A stretch of 64,000 nt of DNA from Bacteroidia bacterium (GTDB lineage: Bacteria > Bacteroidota > Bacteroidia > J057): contig JAWPMV010000001.1 in assembly GCA_033391075.1 (NCBI GenBank), positions 7,564,001-7,628,000 on the forward strand. The letters run 5' to 3'. Numbering within the stretch: position 1 is the stretch's first letter; the number at the start of each line of letters is the position of its first letter. A program made the translations under genes and the position numbers. Positions 33,449 through 41,950 of this stretch are shown piece by piece. The notes under the pieces were generated by a model. It saw nothing but the letters and a program-made list of their open reading frames with translations, was not told where the DNA came from and searched no databases.

Positions 33449-35341
33449 CTAATTCTCCAGTTTTGTTTTTGCAGCATCTAAAGACCAGCAGGTATATAAA
33501 GGGTAGTATTTTGACCAGTCTTTTTGGGGACAATTTTTATCTATATAGCTCAATACTTCCTTAGGCAATTCCTCCCAGTTTTTGCTCAATTCTTCGATCA
33601 TGCGGGCAGCCAGGAGTCGGACTTGTTCATTTTCGGAAGCAAAGCCCTTTAGAAGAACCGGCATAGCCTCTTTGCATATTCCTTTTGCACAAAGACTTTG
33701 GGCGGCTGTCATTCTTACCACTTCGATTTCATCGGATAAAAGATGGATTAAAGCCCTTTTACTATCTTCTTCCTTCCATTCGTGCATTTGGTAGTTGAAA
33801 GCGGCCCAATACCTGAGCACCGGATTTGGGTCTCTTGCATGTTTTTGCAAGGCTTTTTCATTCCATTTTCCCGGGATTTGAACCTGGCTCAAATGCAGGA
33901 TATCTGCCAGGGGATATTCCTGCTCATTTTTTAAGACTTCATAAATACTTTCTCCTTTTTCCCTGGCCAATTGGTGCATATAGGCCTCCGGGATTAGGCC
34001 CGAGTCAAAAGTTCTCATAGACCAATCCTCTTGCGCTTTCCGCATGCTTGTTAAGATGTCGATATACGCGGGATTTCCTGCGAGATTGTTGGTTTCATAG
34101 GGATCATTTTCTGTATCATAAAGTTCTTCCGCTTTTCTTCTGGATAGCCACATACTCTGCTGGGCAGGAGTGAATTTTCCCTCTGCTTTAATTCTTCTCA
34201 ACTCTTTCATGATCTCTGACTGATCGGTATAAAAGTTGTCCTGGATTAAAGGAAGATGAGGAAGATAATTTCGGATATATCGATACTTTTTTCCTCTTAC
34301 GGTTCGGGCAATTTCATAGGCTTCGTCAACCCGATCAGCATGACCAAAGGCATATTCCTGGGTCTTTTTCTCTTTTCCGAGAAAGGGAATTCCTTCCATA
34401 TAGTCTGGAATGTCTATGCCCGCTAAATGAAGGACTGTGGGCGCAAAGTCTGCGAAATTTACCAATTCAGAATTGCTACTTCCAGCTACGAGACCCAATT
34501 CTTTTTGCCATTTTTTAGGGGCTCGTATTATCAAGGGAACCCGCAAACCGGAATCGTATAAAGCTCGCTTGGAACGAGGCATGCCTGTACCATGATCACT
34601 ATAGTAAAAAACAAGGGTATTTTCTGCTAAACCATCTGCTTCGAGTTCCGCGAGAATTCTGCCTACTTCCCGATCCATCAAAGCAACACATTCATAGTAT
34701 CGGGCCCAAAGCTTCCTGACTGTAGGGCTATCGAAATGGTAGGGTGGGATATTCATCTTATCCGGATCCTGTTTCTCCGCATTTGTCAATTTAGAGCCGT
34801 AGCGTTTGTGGAAGGCTTCGTCAGTCCCGAATATCTGAGATTGATGGGTAGTCATAATATTGAAAACAGAGAAAAAGGGCTTGCCTTCGGGACGATTTCT
34901 CCAGTGGGCTTTGGGGCTTTCGTCATCCCAGATATCTCTGTCAACAAAATTGTAGTCCATCTTACCTCTATTGCTACAATAGTATCCAGCTTGTTGCAGA
35001 TATTTAGGAAAGGGGCGAATCTTTTTGGGAATTTCGATTACGGATCGTAGGTGCTGAGTGCCCAGGCTGGTGGCATAAACACCGGTAATCAAGCAGGATC
35101 TGGAAGGAGAGCAGACAGGAGCAGTTGCAAAGGCATGGGTATACTTTACTCCTGCACTGGCCAGCTTGTCGAGATTGGGAGTGTGGGCGAGCGCATCACC
35201 ATAAGCTCCGATAAAGGCATTCATATCCTCGCTGGTAATCCAAAGGATATTTGGTTTTTCAAGTTGAGGCCGAAAATTGGAAGCAGTATTTATTCCTAAA
35301 ATAGCAATGAATAAGAAGCAGCGAAGTAGATGAGTCAACAT
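33449..35341 (-). CDS. secreted sulfatase (N-sulfoglucosamine sulfohydrolase-like) with C-terminal HEAT segment
   Basis: A 630-residue exported formylglycine-dependent sulfatase. The signal peptide ('LLRCFLFIAILGINTAS') precedes 'PNILWITSEDMNAFIGAYGD', the family's metal-binding start. The modified cysteine is Cys77 in 'VCSPSRSCL' (CxPSR), which an anaerobic or aerobic maturase must convert. 'YYSDHGTGMPRSK' supplies further metal ligands. The last 110 residues resemble HEAT repeats ('VLLKGFASENEQVRLLAARM'). Members of this subgroup remove sulfate from glycan sugars. The alpha/beta hydrolase gene lies upstream at 39 bp, and a 9-bp inverted repeat sits immediately before the ATG. Confidence 0.93.
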   Translation of the reverse strand: MLTHLLRCFLFIAILGINTASNFRPQLEKPNILWITSEDMNAFIGAYGDALAHTPNLDKLASAGVKYTHAFATAPVCSPSRSCLITGVYATSLGTQHLRSVIEIPKKIRPFPKYLQQAGYYCSNRGKMDYNFVDRDIWDDESPKAHWRNRPEGKPFFSVFNIMTTHQSQIFGTDEAFHKRYGSKLTNAEKQDPDKMNIPPYHFDSPTVRKLWARYYECVALMDREVGRILAELEADGLAENTLVFYYSDHGTGMPRSKRALYDSGLRVPLIIRAPKKWQKELGLVAGSSNSELVNFADFAPTVLHLAGIDIPDYMEGIPFLGKEKKTQEYAFGHADRVDEAYEIARTVRGKKYRYIRNYLPHLPLIQDNFYTDQSEIMKELRRIKAEGKFTPAQQSMWLSRRKAEELYDTENDPYETNNLAGNPAYIDILTSMRKAQEDWSMRTFDSGLIPEAYMHQLAREKGESIYEVLKNEQEYPLADILHLSQVQIPGKWNEKALQKHARDPNPVLRYWAAFNYQMHEWKEEDSKRALIHLLSDEIEVVRMTAAQSLCAKGICKEAMPVLLKGFASENEQVRLLAARMIEELSKNWEELPKEVLSYIDKNCPQKDWSKYYPLYTCWSLDAAKTKLEN

Positions 35342-35346
35342 AAGAT

Positions 35347-35369
35347 GATTGATTTAGGCCAAATCAATC
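35347..35369. promoter_or_regulatory. 9-bp inverted repeat just upstream of the sulfatase start
   Basis: GATTGATTT (35,347-35,355) and AAATCAATC (35,361-35,369) are perfect complements separated by AGGCC. The element ends 5 bases upstream of the sulfatase ATG, so as RNA it could form a stem over the start region; as DNA it could be a repressor site. Confidence 0.4.
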
Positions 35370-35380
35370 TAGGAGCTTTC

Positions 35381-36538
35381 TTATTCAAATACAAAGACTT
35401 CCAGGCTATCAGAACTCATAGCTTCTATTGTCTCTTTCTTTCCTTTCAGAAATTTGTCAAAGAATTTAGCACTATAAGTATAAGTGATTTCTATCGGCCG
35501 TGAAGCTATTTTCTTTTCTTCCTCATTATCTGCAAAGCGAATATTACTGCTATAAAACCCACTGTGATTGGTGTTTCCGATTAACACCCGATAGGCTTCG
35601 GATTTGACCTTTTTGCACAGACCTTCTCTTCTGTCAAATAGAATTTTATAGCCAGCATGATTTTTATAGTCCGTCAGATCTTCTACAAAAAGTAAAGGCT
35701 GCTCCATACCTTCTTCCAAAGACTCGGGCGGAGGAGTTCCGTCCAGATTGATGCAGGCTTTTATGCGTTGGTCTGCCCTCGCAGCATAGACAGCCGCAAA
35801 TCCTCCAATAGAATGTCCCATAACGCCAATATTGTCAAAGTCGATGATAGCTTCCAGCTCTTCTTCTTTGGCTAATTGATTGAGGGCAAAAATCAGATCC
35901 TGTGAAACAAATCTTAGCCTGTCAGCCTTTGCCTCCCGGTATCCTTCTGCCGTGATTTCTTCCGGGATTTTTAAGGTCTTCAGGCTATCGTGAAACTGAA
36001 GATTGCTTACGCTTACTTTTTTGTTCTCTCCGAGTACATACTCACTCTCGTATTTAACATTTACCCCCATAACGATATAGCCCTCTTGTGCAAATCTCTC
36101 CGCATAAGTGGTATAATAGCTACTATGAGCTCCTAGTGCAGGAGCAAAAAGGATCAGGGGATATTTTTTCTCTGCTTTTAAGATGGGAGCGCCCAGCAGT
36201 CCTTTTGTTTTTATTTCATTCACCAATTGAAAATCTTCTTCAGACCAGGAAGTTAAATGAGGTTTTGCCTCTTCCAAAAAAGGCATATAGGGAGCTTCCT
36301 TAAATTCTTTTGTCAGCTTGTCATGTGTCGGGTACCACAATTGCACCAGCACTTCTCTGTATGCTCCTGCTTCATAAATCTCATCTGCACGATTCCAATC
36401 GGTCCAGCTATAATAGCGACTCCCAACTTTTTCCGGATGAGAATCATAAGGACTCTCTTGTAAATGTTTGTCTACGCAGGAGGGTAGTAGCAAGACCAGG
36501 ACGAAAGCCAGGGTGAAAGTCTGAAGTAGGGAGTTCAT
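35381..36538 (-). CDS. alpha/beta-hydrolase lipoprotein, PAF-acetylhydrolase-like
   Basis: A 385-residue lipoprotein (signal 'LQTFTLAFVLVLLLPSC', Cys21). The body is an alpha/beta hydrolase of the platelet-activating-factor acetylhydrolase/dienelactone hydrolase group: 'YPLILFAPALGAHSSYYTTYAE' with the oxyanion-hole region, then the nucleophile elbow 'GHSIGGFAAVYAA' (Ser in GxSxG). A histidine late in the protein ('NTNHSGFYS') is a good candidate for the triad. Such enzymes cleave short acyl esters or related bonds. It precedes the sulfatase by 39 bp in the same direction, so co-transcription is likely. Confidence 0.8.
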   Translation of the reverse strand: MNSLLQTFTLAFVLVLLLPSCVDKHLQESPYDSHPEKVGSRYYSWTDWNRADEIYEAGAYREVLVQLWYPTHDKLTKEFKEAPYMPFLEEAKPHLTSWSEEDFQLVNEIKTKGLLGAPILKAEKKYPLILFAPALGAHSSYYTTYAERFAQEGYIVMGVNVKYESEYVLGENKKVSVSNLQFHDSLKTLKIPEEITAEGYREAKADRLRFVSQDLIFALNQLAKEEELEAIIDFDNIGVMGHSIGGFAAVYAARADQRIKACINLDGTPPPESLEEGMEQPLLFVEDLTDYKNHAGYKILFDRREGLCKKVKSEAYRVLIGNTNHSGFYSSNIRFADNEEEKKIASRPIEITYTYSAKFFDKFLKGKKETIEAMSSDSLEVFVFE

Positions 36539-36639
36539 GCCTTATAATATAGGTGTATGCAGAAAGAGGTAGGGAACTGAGGGAAAGTTGGAATTGGGAG
36601 AAAGAAAAGGAGGCTGTATTTTTAGGTAAATGATTGCTT

Positions 36640-37641
36640 ATGTCGGAATCTCTTCGTGTACCTCTGATAGATGTTTCTCCTTTGCTTGAAAAAGGAGGGG
36701 ATAAAAAGCTTGTTGCTCAGGAACTTTCTACTGCCTGCCGGAAATTTGGATTTTTCTATGTGGTGGGACATGGAATTTTAGAATCGCTACAGGAAAGGAT
36801 AGAAGTTTTGAGTGCCCAATTTTTTGCCCTGTCCCATGAGGAGAAGATGAAGATCAGGATGGAATTGGGAGGGAGAGCCTGGCGGGGCTTTTTTCCAGTT
36901 GGAGATGAATTGACTTCTGGTAAGCCAGATATGAAAGAAGGCCTGTATTTTGGCTCAGAACTGGGGGAGGAGGACACTCGGGTGAAAGCAGGTCTCCCTA
37001 TGCATGGAAGAAATCTATTTCCCGCAGCAATCCCCGAACTGAAAGAAGTTGTGCTGGAATATATGGATGCCGTGAAGCAATTAGGCCATCGACTCATGGA
37101 AGGGCTTTCCCTGAGTTTGGGTCTGGAGGAGAGTTATTTCGAAAGACATTTTACCTATGATCCCCTGACCCTATTCAGAATTTTCCACTATCCGGCTTCT
37201 ACTCCCAAAAGCCTGGAAGAAGAACTTTGGGGGGTAGGCGAGCATACAGATTATGGAGTACTCACGATTCTCAAGCAGGATAGGGTAGGAGGACTACAGG
37301 TAAAAACTCAAAATCAATGGATCGAGGCTCCCTATATCGAAGGATCGTTCATTTGCAACATCGGCGATATGCTGGATCGCATGACAGGAGGATACTATCG
37401 TTCGACTCCGCATCGCGTGCTCAACCGCAGTGGAAAAAGTCGCTATTCCTATCCCTTCTTTTTCGATCCTAATTTCCATGCAGAAGTTAAGCCGATTGAT
37501 CTGGCACATGTTGAGCAAAAGGTTGATGATAAATCGGAGCGTTGGGATGGTGCCAGTGTACATGAATTTGAAGGCACTTATGGGAAGTATGTTTTGGGGA
37601 AAGTTGCGAAGGTTTTTCCGCAGTTAATAGGAGGGATGTAA
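36640..37641 (+). CDS. isopenicillin-N-synthase-like 2-oxoglutarate/Fe(II) dioxygenase
   Basis: A 333-residue non-haem iron oxygenase starting at the ATG at 36,640 (a TTG at 36,634 is less likely). The N-terminal 'VPLIDVSPLL' and 'GFFYVVGHG' segments match the DIOX_N domain. The iron ligands are His202 and Asp204 in 'GEHTDYGVLT', and His258 in 'TPHRVLNR'; Arg268 with Ser in 'SRYSYPFFFDPN' binds the 2-oxoglutarate carboxylate. Substrates of this family are very diverse; a plant- or fungus-type antibiotic role is not implied. It is a lone gene on the plus strand. Confidence 0.9.
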   Translation: MSESLRVPLIDVSPLLEKGGDKKLVAQELSTACRKFGFFYVVGHGILESLQERIEVLSAQFFALSHEEKMKIRMELGGRAWRGFFPVGDELTSGKPDMKEGLYFGSELGEEDTRVKAGLPMHGRNLFPAAIPELKEVVLEYMDAVKQLGHRLMEGLSLSLGLEESYFERHFTYDPLTLFRIFHYPASTPKSLEEELWGVGEHTDYGVLTILKQDRVGGLQVKTQNQWIEAPYIEGSFICNIGDMLDRMTGGYYRSTPHRVLNRSGKSRYSYPFFFDPNFHAEVKPIDLAHVEQKVDDKSERWDGASVHEFEGTYGKYVLGKVAKVFPQLIGGM

Positions 37642-37674
37642 TCTTTCTTTTTTCTGAGATGAAAGTGGTTTCTT

Positions 37675-38234
37675 CTTCTTTTCCTTAGATGAAAAGAAGC
37701 AAAAATCAAGCTGCTGCAAACCAGCCACACAGTCCAGCCCCCGCACCCGATGCAGCAGCGGGGCCCCGTCGCGCCAGGGGAAGTGTTGACGTGTTAAAGT
37801 TGATTATAAATCTGAATCTTTCCCACCCACTACCCAAGCGCGATGGCTCGGCAGCGCCAATGGGGAAATGGGGCGGCGAGTGCGGCTGGTTCTTGGCGCT
37901 GCGATTTTTGACTCCATCTTTTTCTAAAAAAGATGGAAGAACGATCAAAAAAAGTCAGAACAAGGAACAAGGAACAAGGAACAAGGAACAAGGAACAAGG
38001 AACAAGGAATGGAGAAATGAGAAGTAGAGTCCAAACACCACTCTAATACGCAAATACCCAAACACCTCTCCCCCAGGCGCGATGGCTCGGCAGCGCCAAT
38101 CGGGAAATGGGGCGGAGAGTGTGGCTGGTTCTTGGCGCTGCGATTTTTGACTCCATCTTTTTCTAAAAAAGATGGAAGAACAATCAAAAAAAGTCAGAAC
38201 AAGGAACAAGGAATGGAGAAATAAGAAATAGAAG
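37675..38234. repeat. duplicated intergenic element with variable AACAAGG array
   Basis: Two long related copies follow each other: about 37,828-38,007 and about 38,073-38,222. Both read from a GCGCGATGGCTCGGCAGCGC-like start through a perfect hairpin (CCATCTTTTTctaAAAAAGATGG) into AAAAAAGTCAGAACAAGG. The first copy ends in seven tandem AACAAGG units (37,959-38,007), the second in two. Another hairpin, CTTCTTTTC/GAAAAGAAG, lies at 37,675-37,699. Open frames here are by-products of the repeat. Confidence 0.75.
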
Positions 38235-38262
38235 AAAACTACAACACTAAAACACCACAACA
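38235..38262. repeat. AACAC-rich repeat beside the GNAT gene
   Basis: A short tract of AAC/ACAC units (ACTACAACACTAAAACACCACAACACT) just past the acetyltransferase stop. It matches one arm of the long inverted repeat at 20,530 but lacks the partner arm. Confidence 0.5.
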
Positions 38263-39042
38263 CTATCCTTTCCTCTCCATTAAACTCTCCACATAAAAGC
38301 CAATTTTCTCAAAACCAATACGCTCATAAACCTTGATCGCAGCTCCATTATCCGCTTTAACATTGAGACCGATATAACGGACAGTCTTTTGCAATTCATA
38401 GCAAAGTTGCTGAGTCAACTTTCCAGCAATCCCCTTGCCTCTGTGATCGGGATGCGTGGTGATATTGCCTAAAGCAGCTGCCTGATATTCTGCGGAGTAG
38501 ACATGGATACCTGCGATTCCTGTAAGCTTTCCCTCTTGCCAATAGCCCAGGTATTTTCCAGTTTCCAGCATACGGGGATCAAACCAATTGCCGGGATAGG
38601 ATGCTTGGTAAAGGGAGTAGATGGAGGGAAGATTTTCCTCTGACAAAAAGCGAATATTTTCATCATCAATTGGCCCCACTTTTTTGGCTAAGGCCATCTT
38701 TGTATGTAAGGCAGGATGATGTATGCTAAAATCCTTCTCGAAGAAAGGCTGGATAGATTCACTAAGATGGCTGTAGAAACTATTGGGTAAGAATGATTGT
38801 ATTTCCTCGAGTAAAGTCAAAGCCATTGCAGGATCTCCCTCATGAAAGAGCAGGAGGGTAGGCGTTTTCATGCCTACATAAAGGAGGGCAAGTGCCTCTA
38901 TTTTATCCTTGGACTTTAAGGCATACCAAATGGTCTTGGGCCAGAAGAAATCGTCCAGGTCGCCGTAGAGATAAATGTATAATTCAGGATTTTGGGACAG
39001 AAAAGGAAGGAGCTCTTTTTTGTCATGAACCATGTAGAGCAT
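38263..39042 (-). CDS. GNAT-family acetyltransferase
   Basis: A 259-residue protein whose last 130 residues form a GNAT domain: 'GIAGIHVYSAEYQAAALGNI' strand, the acetyl-CoA loop 'THPDHRGKGIAGKLTQQLC' (RxGxGxxxxL), and 'NVKADNGAAIKVYERIGFEK', all typical. The first 125 residues are different and look like a companion domain seen in double-domain GNATs. The acceptor is unknown. It is the last gene of a tight minus-strand run: 4 bp from the NTF2-like gene. Confidence 0.85.
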   Translation of the reverse strand: MLYMVHDKKELLPFLSQNPELYIYLYGDLDDFFWPKTIWYALKSKDKIEALALLYVGMKTPTLLLFHEGDPAMALTLLEEIQSFLPNSFYSHLSESIQPFFEKDFSIHHPALHTKMALAKKVGPIDDENIRFLSEENLPSIYSLYQASYPGNWFDPRMLETGKYLGYWQEGKLTGIAGIHVYSAEYQAAALGNITTHPDHRGKGIAGKLTQQLCYELQKTVRYIGLNVKADNGAAIKVYERIGFEKIGFYVESLMERKG

Positions 39043-39046
39043 AGAA

Positions 39047-39793
39047 CTAGAAATTGAAATCCAGACAGGCTTGCCATTGACCGGACTCTTGCTTTTCCCA
39101 AACGATCACATAATGGCCCGTGCCCGTACTTTCGTACCTGCCAATTTCAAAGAGAATATCGTCCTGTACTTTCAATTGCTTGACGGGAATGAGTTGGATT
39201 TCCCAATTAGGATTGGACATATAGGCATATCGATCAATGATCTCTTTTCTTCCGACATCCACTCTGCCGCCATTTACATAAACTGCCTCGGGACTGTATA
39301 CTACTTCTATCAGCTGGGCATGATCGTGCGCATTGGAATATTTCATCCAGGCTTCCGCATAGCTATTTATCATTTCTGTTAAGGGAGTCTCTGAGTCTGT
39401 TTCAAGCTGGTAAAGGATCTGAATCTCTCTCAACCATTTACCACTGATCCTCTTCCAGCCCACAATGGATGCATATTTCCCATTTTGGCTTTTGTAAATC
39501 CCCATTTCGAAATAGTTGTTTTGCCGATGAGGAATGAGAGCGAGCTGCTCATAAGACTGGATATTTTTGATTTGAGAGCGATATATCAAGAGTTTGCCAT
39601 AGGACTCATCTTTCCCCTGAAATACTTTGCCTTCCAGAAAAAGGCTGGCTTTCTCCCAAAACTGCTGAGAATATTTACCATCATTAAAGTCCTTGATCCA
39701 AACTTTGTGAAGACTTTGAAAATCTTGCTGGGCGTGGAGCATATGAAAGCTGGCTCCAAAGAATAAAGCGGTAAGTAGTAGGTAGCGTATCAT
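39047..39793 (-). CDS. secreted NTF2-like protein (DUF4440/SnoaL-like)
   Basis: A 248-residue exported protein with a signal peptide ('IRYLLLTALFFGASFHMLHA'). Residues 140-248 fit an NTF2-like cone fold: 'INSYAEAWMKYSNAHDHAQL', 'VYSPEAVYVNGGRVDVGRKEI', and 'YVIVWEKQESGQWQACLDF' at the end, which resembles the DUF4440 tail. The N-terminal 120 residues are a separate, uncharacterised region. Ligand or reaction cannot be told. It is in the same operon as its neighbours (7 bp and 4 bp gaps). Confidence 0.78.
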   Translation of the reverse strand: MIRYLLLTALFFGASFHMLHAQQDFQSLHKVWIKDFNDGKYSQQFWEKASLFLEGKVFQGKDESYGKLLIYRSQIKNIQSYEQLALIPHRQNNYFEMGIYKSQNGKYASIVGWKRISGKWLREIQILYQLETDSETPLTEMINSYAEAWMKYSNAHDHAQLIEVVYSPEAVYVNGGRVDVGRKEIIDRYAYMSNPNWEIQLIPVKQLKVQDDILFEIGRYESTGTGHYVIVWEKQESGQWQACLDFNF

Positions 39794-39800
39794 AATCCTA

Positions 39801-40583
39801 TCAATGAGAGTTAAAGGTCGGCAATTCTTCTGCTTTGATCACACAGGTCGTATATCCATTGGTAACCAGGGCATGTCCCAGGCCTACGCGTTTATGCAGG
39901 TTTTTGAAATAATGGGCATCAGCCATACTGGGACCCATGGCTCCCAGGTAATTTTCTTCGGGTTCTCTGTAGTGATTGTGTAGGTGATAAATGAGCTCCC
40001 AATCTTTTTGTGTGAGACTATCTACCTGATCCGTTACTGCATAGGGCTTGGGAGGAAAGGGAGCATCACTGGCTGAGATATACACCCGAATCAAATCAGC
40101 CTCTTCATTATTCAGGATAAATCCATGAAACTCTGTCGGATGACTGAGGAGAGGAAAACGACTGATTTGATAATTGAGAATCTGGGCTTCCAGATAATTG
40201 ATGTCGCGTATCCTTCCCGCATATCCCTGATGGACGATCTGCCAATTGTCCAGGCTATCGAGGGGGAGATCACTCTTTGCTGTGACACTGCGCTCCCGCT
40301 TCAACATAAATTCCAGGCTATCCGGACCGATAGCTCCTAATAAAGAATCACGAAAGATCTGTATGGCCTCCGGAATTTGAAAATCCGTTTCCCAAAGTCC
40401 TGCTTCATCTGAAAACTCCCAGTATTGATGAATTTCAGGCCCTTCTTGCTGAAGGACGAAGGGCTTAAGAACTTGAAAATCGGGGAGTGGGCGCTTGCTT
40501 TCTTCTTTCGTCCCCTCACAAGAAATAAACAGGATACAAATCGAAAGGAGAAAGAGGCTTTTGACGGTGTAGTGTGAAAGCAT
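39801..40583 (-). CDS. lipoprotein of unknown function
   Basis: A 260-residue lipoprotein ('SLFLLSICILFISC', Cys22). No family is recognised. The body has a segment rich in aromatic residues ('HQYWEFSDEAGLWETDFQIP') and a C-terminal 'LGHALVTNGYTTCVI' that looks like a buried hydrophobic strand. It lies 2 bp after the DinB gene and 7 bp before the NTF2-like gene. Because the whole group is so tight, it is probably needed together with them. Confidence 0.65.
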   Translation of the reverse strand: MLSHYTVKSLFLLSICILFISCEGTKEESKRPLPDFQVLKPFVLQQEGPEIHQYWEFSDEAGLWETDFQIPEAIQIFRDSLLGAIGPDSLEFMLKRERSVTAKSDLPLDSLDNWQIVHQGYAGRIRDINYLEAQILNYQISRFPLLSHPTEFHGFILNNEEADLIRVYISASDAPFPPKPYAVTDQVDSLTQKDWELIYHLHNHYREPEENYLGAMGPSMADAHYFKNLHKRVGLGHALVTNGYTTCVIKAEELPTFNSH

Positions 40584-40585
40584 GA

Positions 40586-41122
40586 CTAGGTATCAACTTG
40601 AGAGATAATCTTATCTACCTGTTTACGGTGTCGATCGAAATGAAGATTCAAAAAACTCATTTGCTGAATAATCTTGATCCGGCCGACATTGGGATTGTTG
40701 AAAAATTCGGCATGAATGAGTTCTTCGCTCATGGGCTCAAGAATCTCCTCTAGCTTTTGACGAGTAGCCGTCCAACTTTCCTTTATTTCCTCATAATTTC
40801 GAGGCTCATCTCCTCCCATCAGGCGCTTGGGTGCCCGGTATTTTGCAAAGGGAATGCGGAGAGCATTGTGCAGAGCGAAAGATTTAAACGAAGTCATGAA
40901 TCCACTTTTTTTTAAAGGAGCATTATGACTTAATTTTTTCTCGAGATAATTGATCGTAGCCAACTCGATTTTCTCCAAATGATCCAGTACCTGCAAAACA
41001 CACCAGGTGCTTTCATCCGGTCTTTGGGATAAGGTCGGATTTGAATAACTATCCAGTTTTCTGAGGAGTTCTACTTTCTTTTGCTCGAAGGAATGGAATT
41101 CTTTTTGAAGGGAAGGGTTCAT
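40586..41122 (-). CDS. DinB-family protein
   Basis: A 178-residue four-helix-bundle protein of the DinB/YfiT superfamily, which often binds a divalent metal through three histidines and can act as a thiol transferase. Histidines fit: 'VLQVLDHLEKIE', and near the end 'LNLHFDRHRKQVDKII', where His-x-x-x-His positions are conserved. The first helix is 'FHSFEQKKVELLRKL'. The reaction is unknown. It lies 36 bp after the DUF1080 gene and 2 bp before the lipoprotein. Confidence 0.85.
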   Translation of the reverse strand: MNPSLQKEFHSFEQKKVELLRKLDSYSNPTLSQRPDESTWCVLQVLDHLEKIELATINYLEKKLSHNAPLKKSGFMTSFKSFALHNALRIPFAKYRAPKRLMGGDEPRNYEEIKESWTATRQKLEEILEPMSEELIHAEFFNNPNVGRIKIIQQMSFLNLHFDRHRKQVDKIISQVDT

Positions 41123-41158
41123 ATGAGCTCATTAAGGCTAAACAAGTATTGATCGTGC

Positions 41159-41869
41159 CTATTCCTGCTTCTTTTCTCCACTCAAGGCAGTAATCTCAGT
41201 TAAAAACACCTTCCTAAACTCGACCTCTGCTCCTTCTGCCTGCAAAGCGATCTGCCCGGAGCTGGCTGTACTTTCGTAGCCATAGTTCACCAAATCTCCA
41301 TTTACCCAAACCTTGATCTCATTTCCCAGGCATTCGATCTTCATGGCGTTCCACTCGCCCAAAGGTTTTTCGGAGCCATCTGTCAGATTCAGGATACGCC
41401 TTTTCTTTCCTTCACGGATGCCCCATTCCTCTTTCGGGCCACGGCGGGCTTCCATATCCGGAACTTTGATGTCTTCCACAATGCACCAGAAGTCGCCGGC
41501 ATTTTCGTGATACATTTGAACTTCTATAGATTTTGGAAACATCTCATACAATGACCGGGGAGTTGAGGCATGAACGAGCACCCCACAATTGCCGGGATCA
41601 TTGGCAAAGCGATACTCTACCTCCAGCCGATAATTGCTGTAAGAAGAATCACTAATCAAATGCCCATTAGGAAGGCCGAGGCTTATGAGTTTTCCATCTC
41701 TTACCAGGAAGGGTTTTTGTAAACTACTATCACTTTCGAGATCCGGTACATCCATGTACCAGCCACTCAAATCAGTGCCATTGAAGAGGCTTTTGCTTAT
41801 AATTTCAGGCTCTGATTCACAAGCCACAAAGAGCAGGAAAAGAGGTATGATATATGGGGATAATCTCAT
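41159..41869 (-). CDS. DUF1080 (3-keto-disaccharide hydrolase-like) lipoprotein
   Basis: A 236-residue lipoprotein ('LSPYIIPLFLLFVAC', Cys17). The DUF1080 jelly-roll domain spans almost all the mature part: 'LFNGTDLSGWYMD' at the start, 'YSNYRLEVEYRFANDPGNCG', 'GVLVHAS', 'VQMYHENAGDFWCI' and 'WNAMKIECLGNEIKVWVNGD'. The group has been linked to hydrolysis of 3-keto-glycosides or to glycan binding in Bacteroidota. It heads the tight minus-strand run ending at 38,263 and may be a glycan-related partner of it. Confidence 0.9.
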   Translation of the reverse strand: MRLSPYIIPLFLLFVACESEPEIISKSLFNGTDLSGWYMDVPDLESDSSLQKPFLVRDGKLISLGLPNGHLISDSSYSNYRLEVEYRFANDPGNCGVLVHASTPRSLYEMFPKSIEVQMYHENAGDFWCIVEDIKVPDMEARRGPKEEWGIREGKKRRILNLTDGSEKPLGEWNAMKIECLGNEIKVWVNGDLVNYGYESTASSGQIALQAEGAEVEFRKVFLTEITALSGEKKQE

Positions 41870-41950
41870 GATTGGGGAAATGACCCGTATATAGTCAAAA
41901 AAAGCACAAACTTCCAGTTTTGAGCCTGAAAAGCCCGATTTTTTACAAAT

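Noticed and set aside
37501-37520. A -24/-12 (sigma-54) promoter-like word TGGCACATGTTGA
   Set aside because: It lies inside the dioxygenase coding region and its -12 half is imperfect; no enhancer-binding protein gene is in the window.
37689-38263. Several open frames (up to 112 codons) on both strands, two of which encode nearly the same peptide
   Set aside because: They are created by the duplicated repeat element; they have biased composition and no family, and the same peptide arises because the DNA is repeated.
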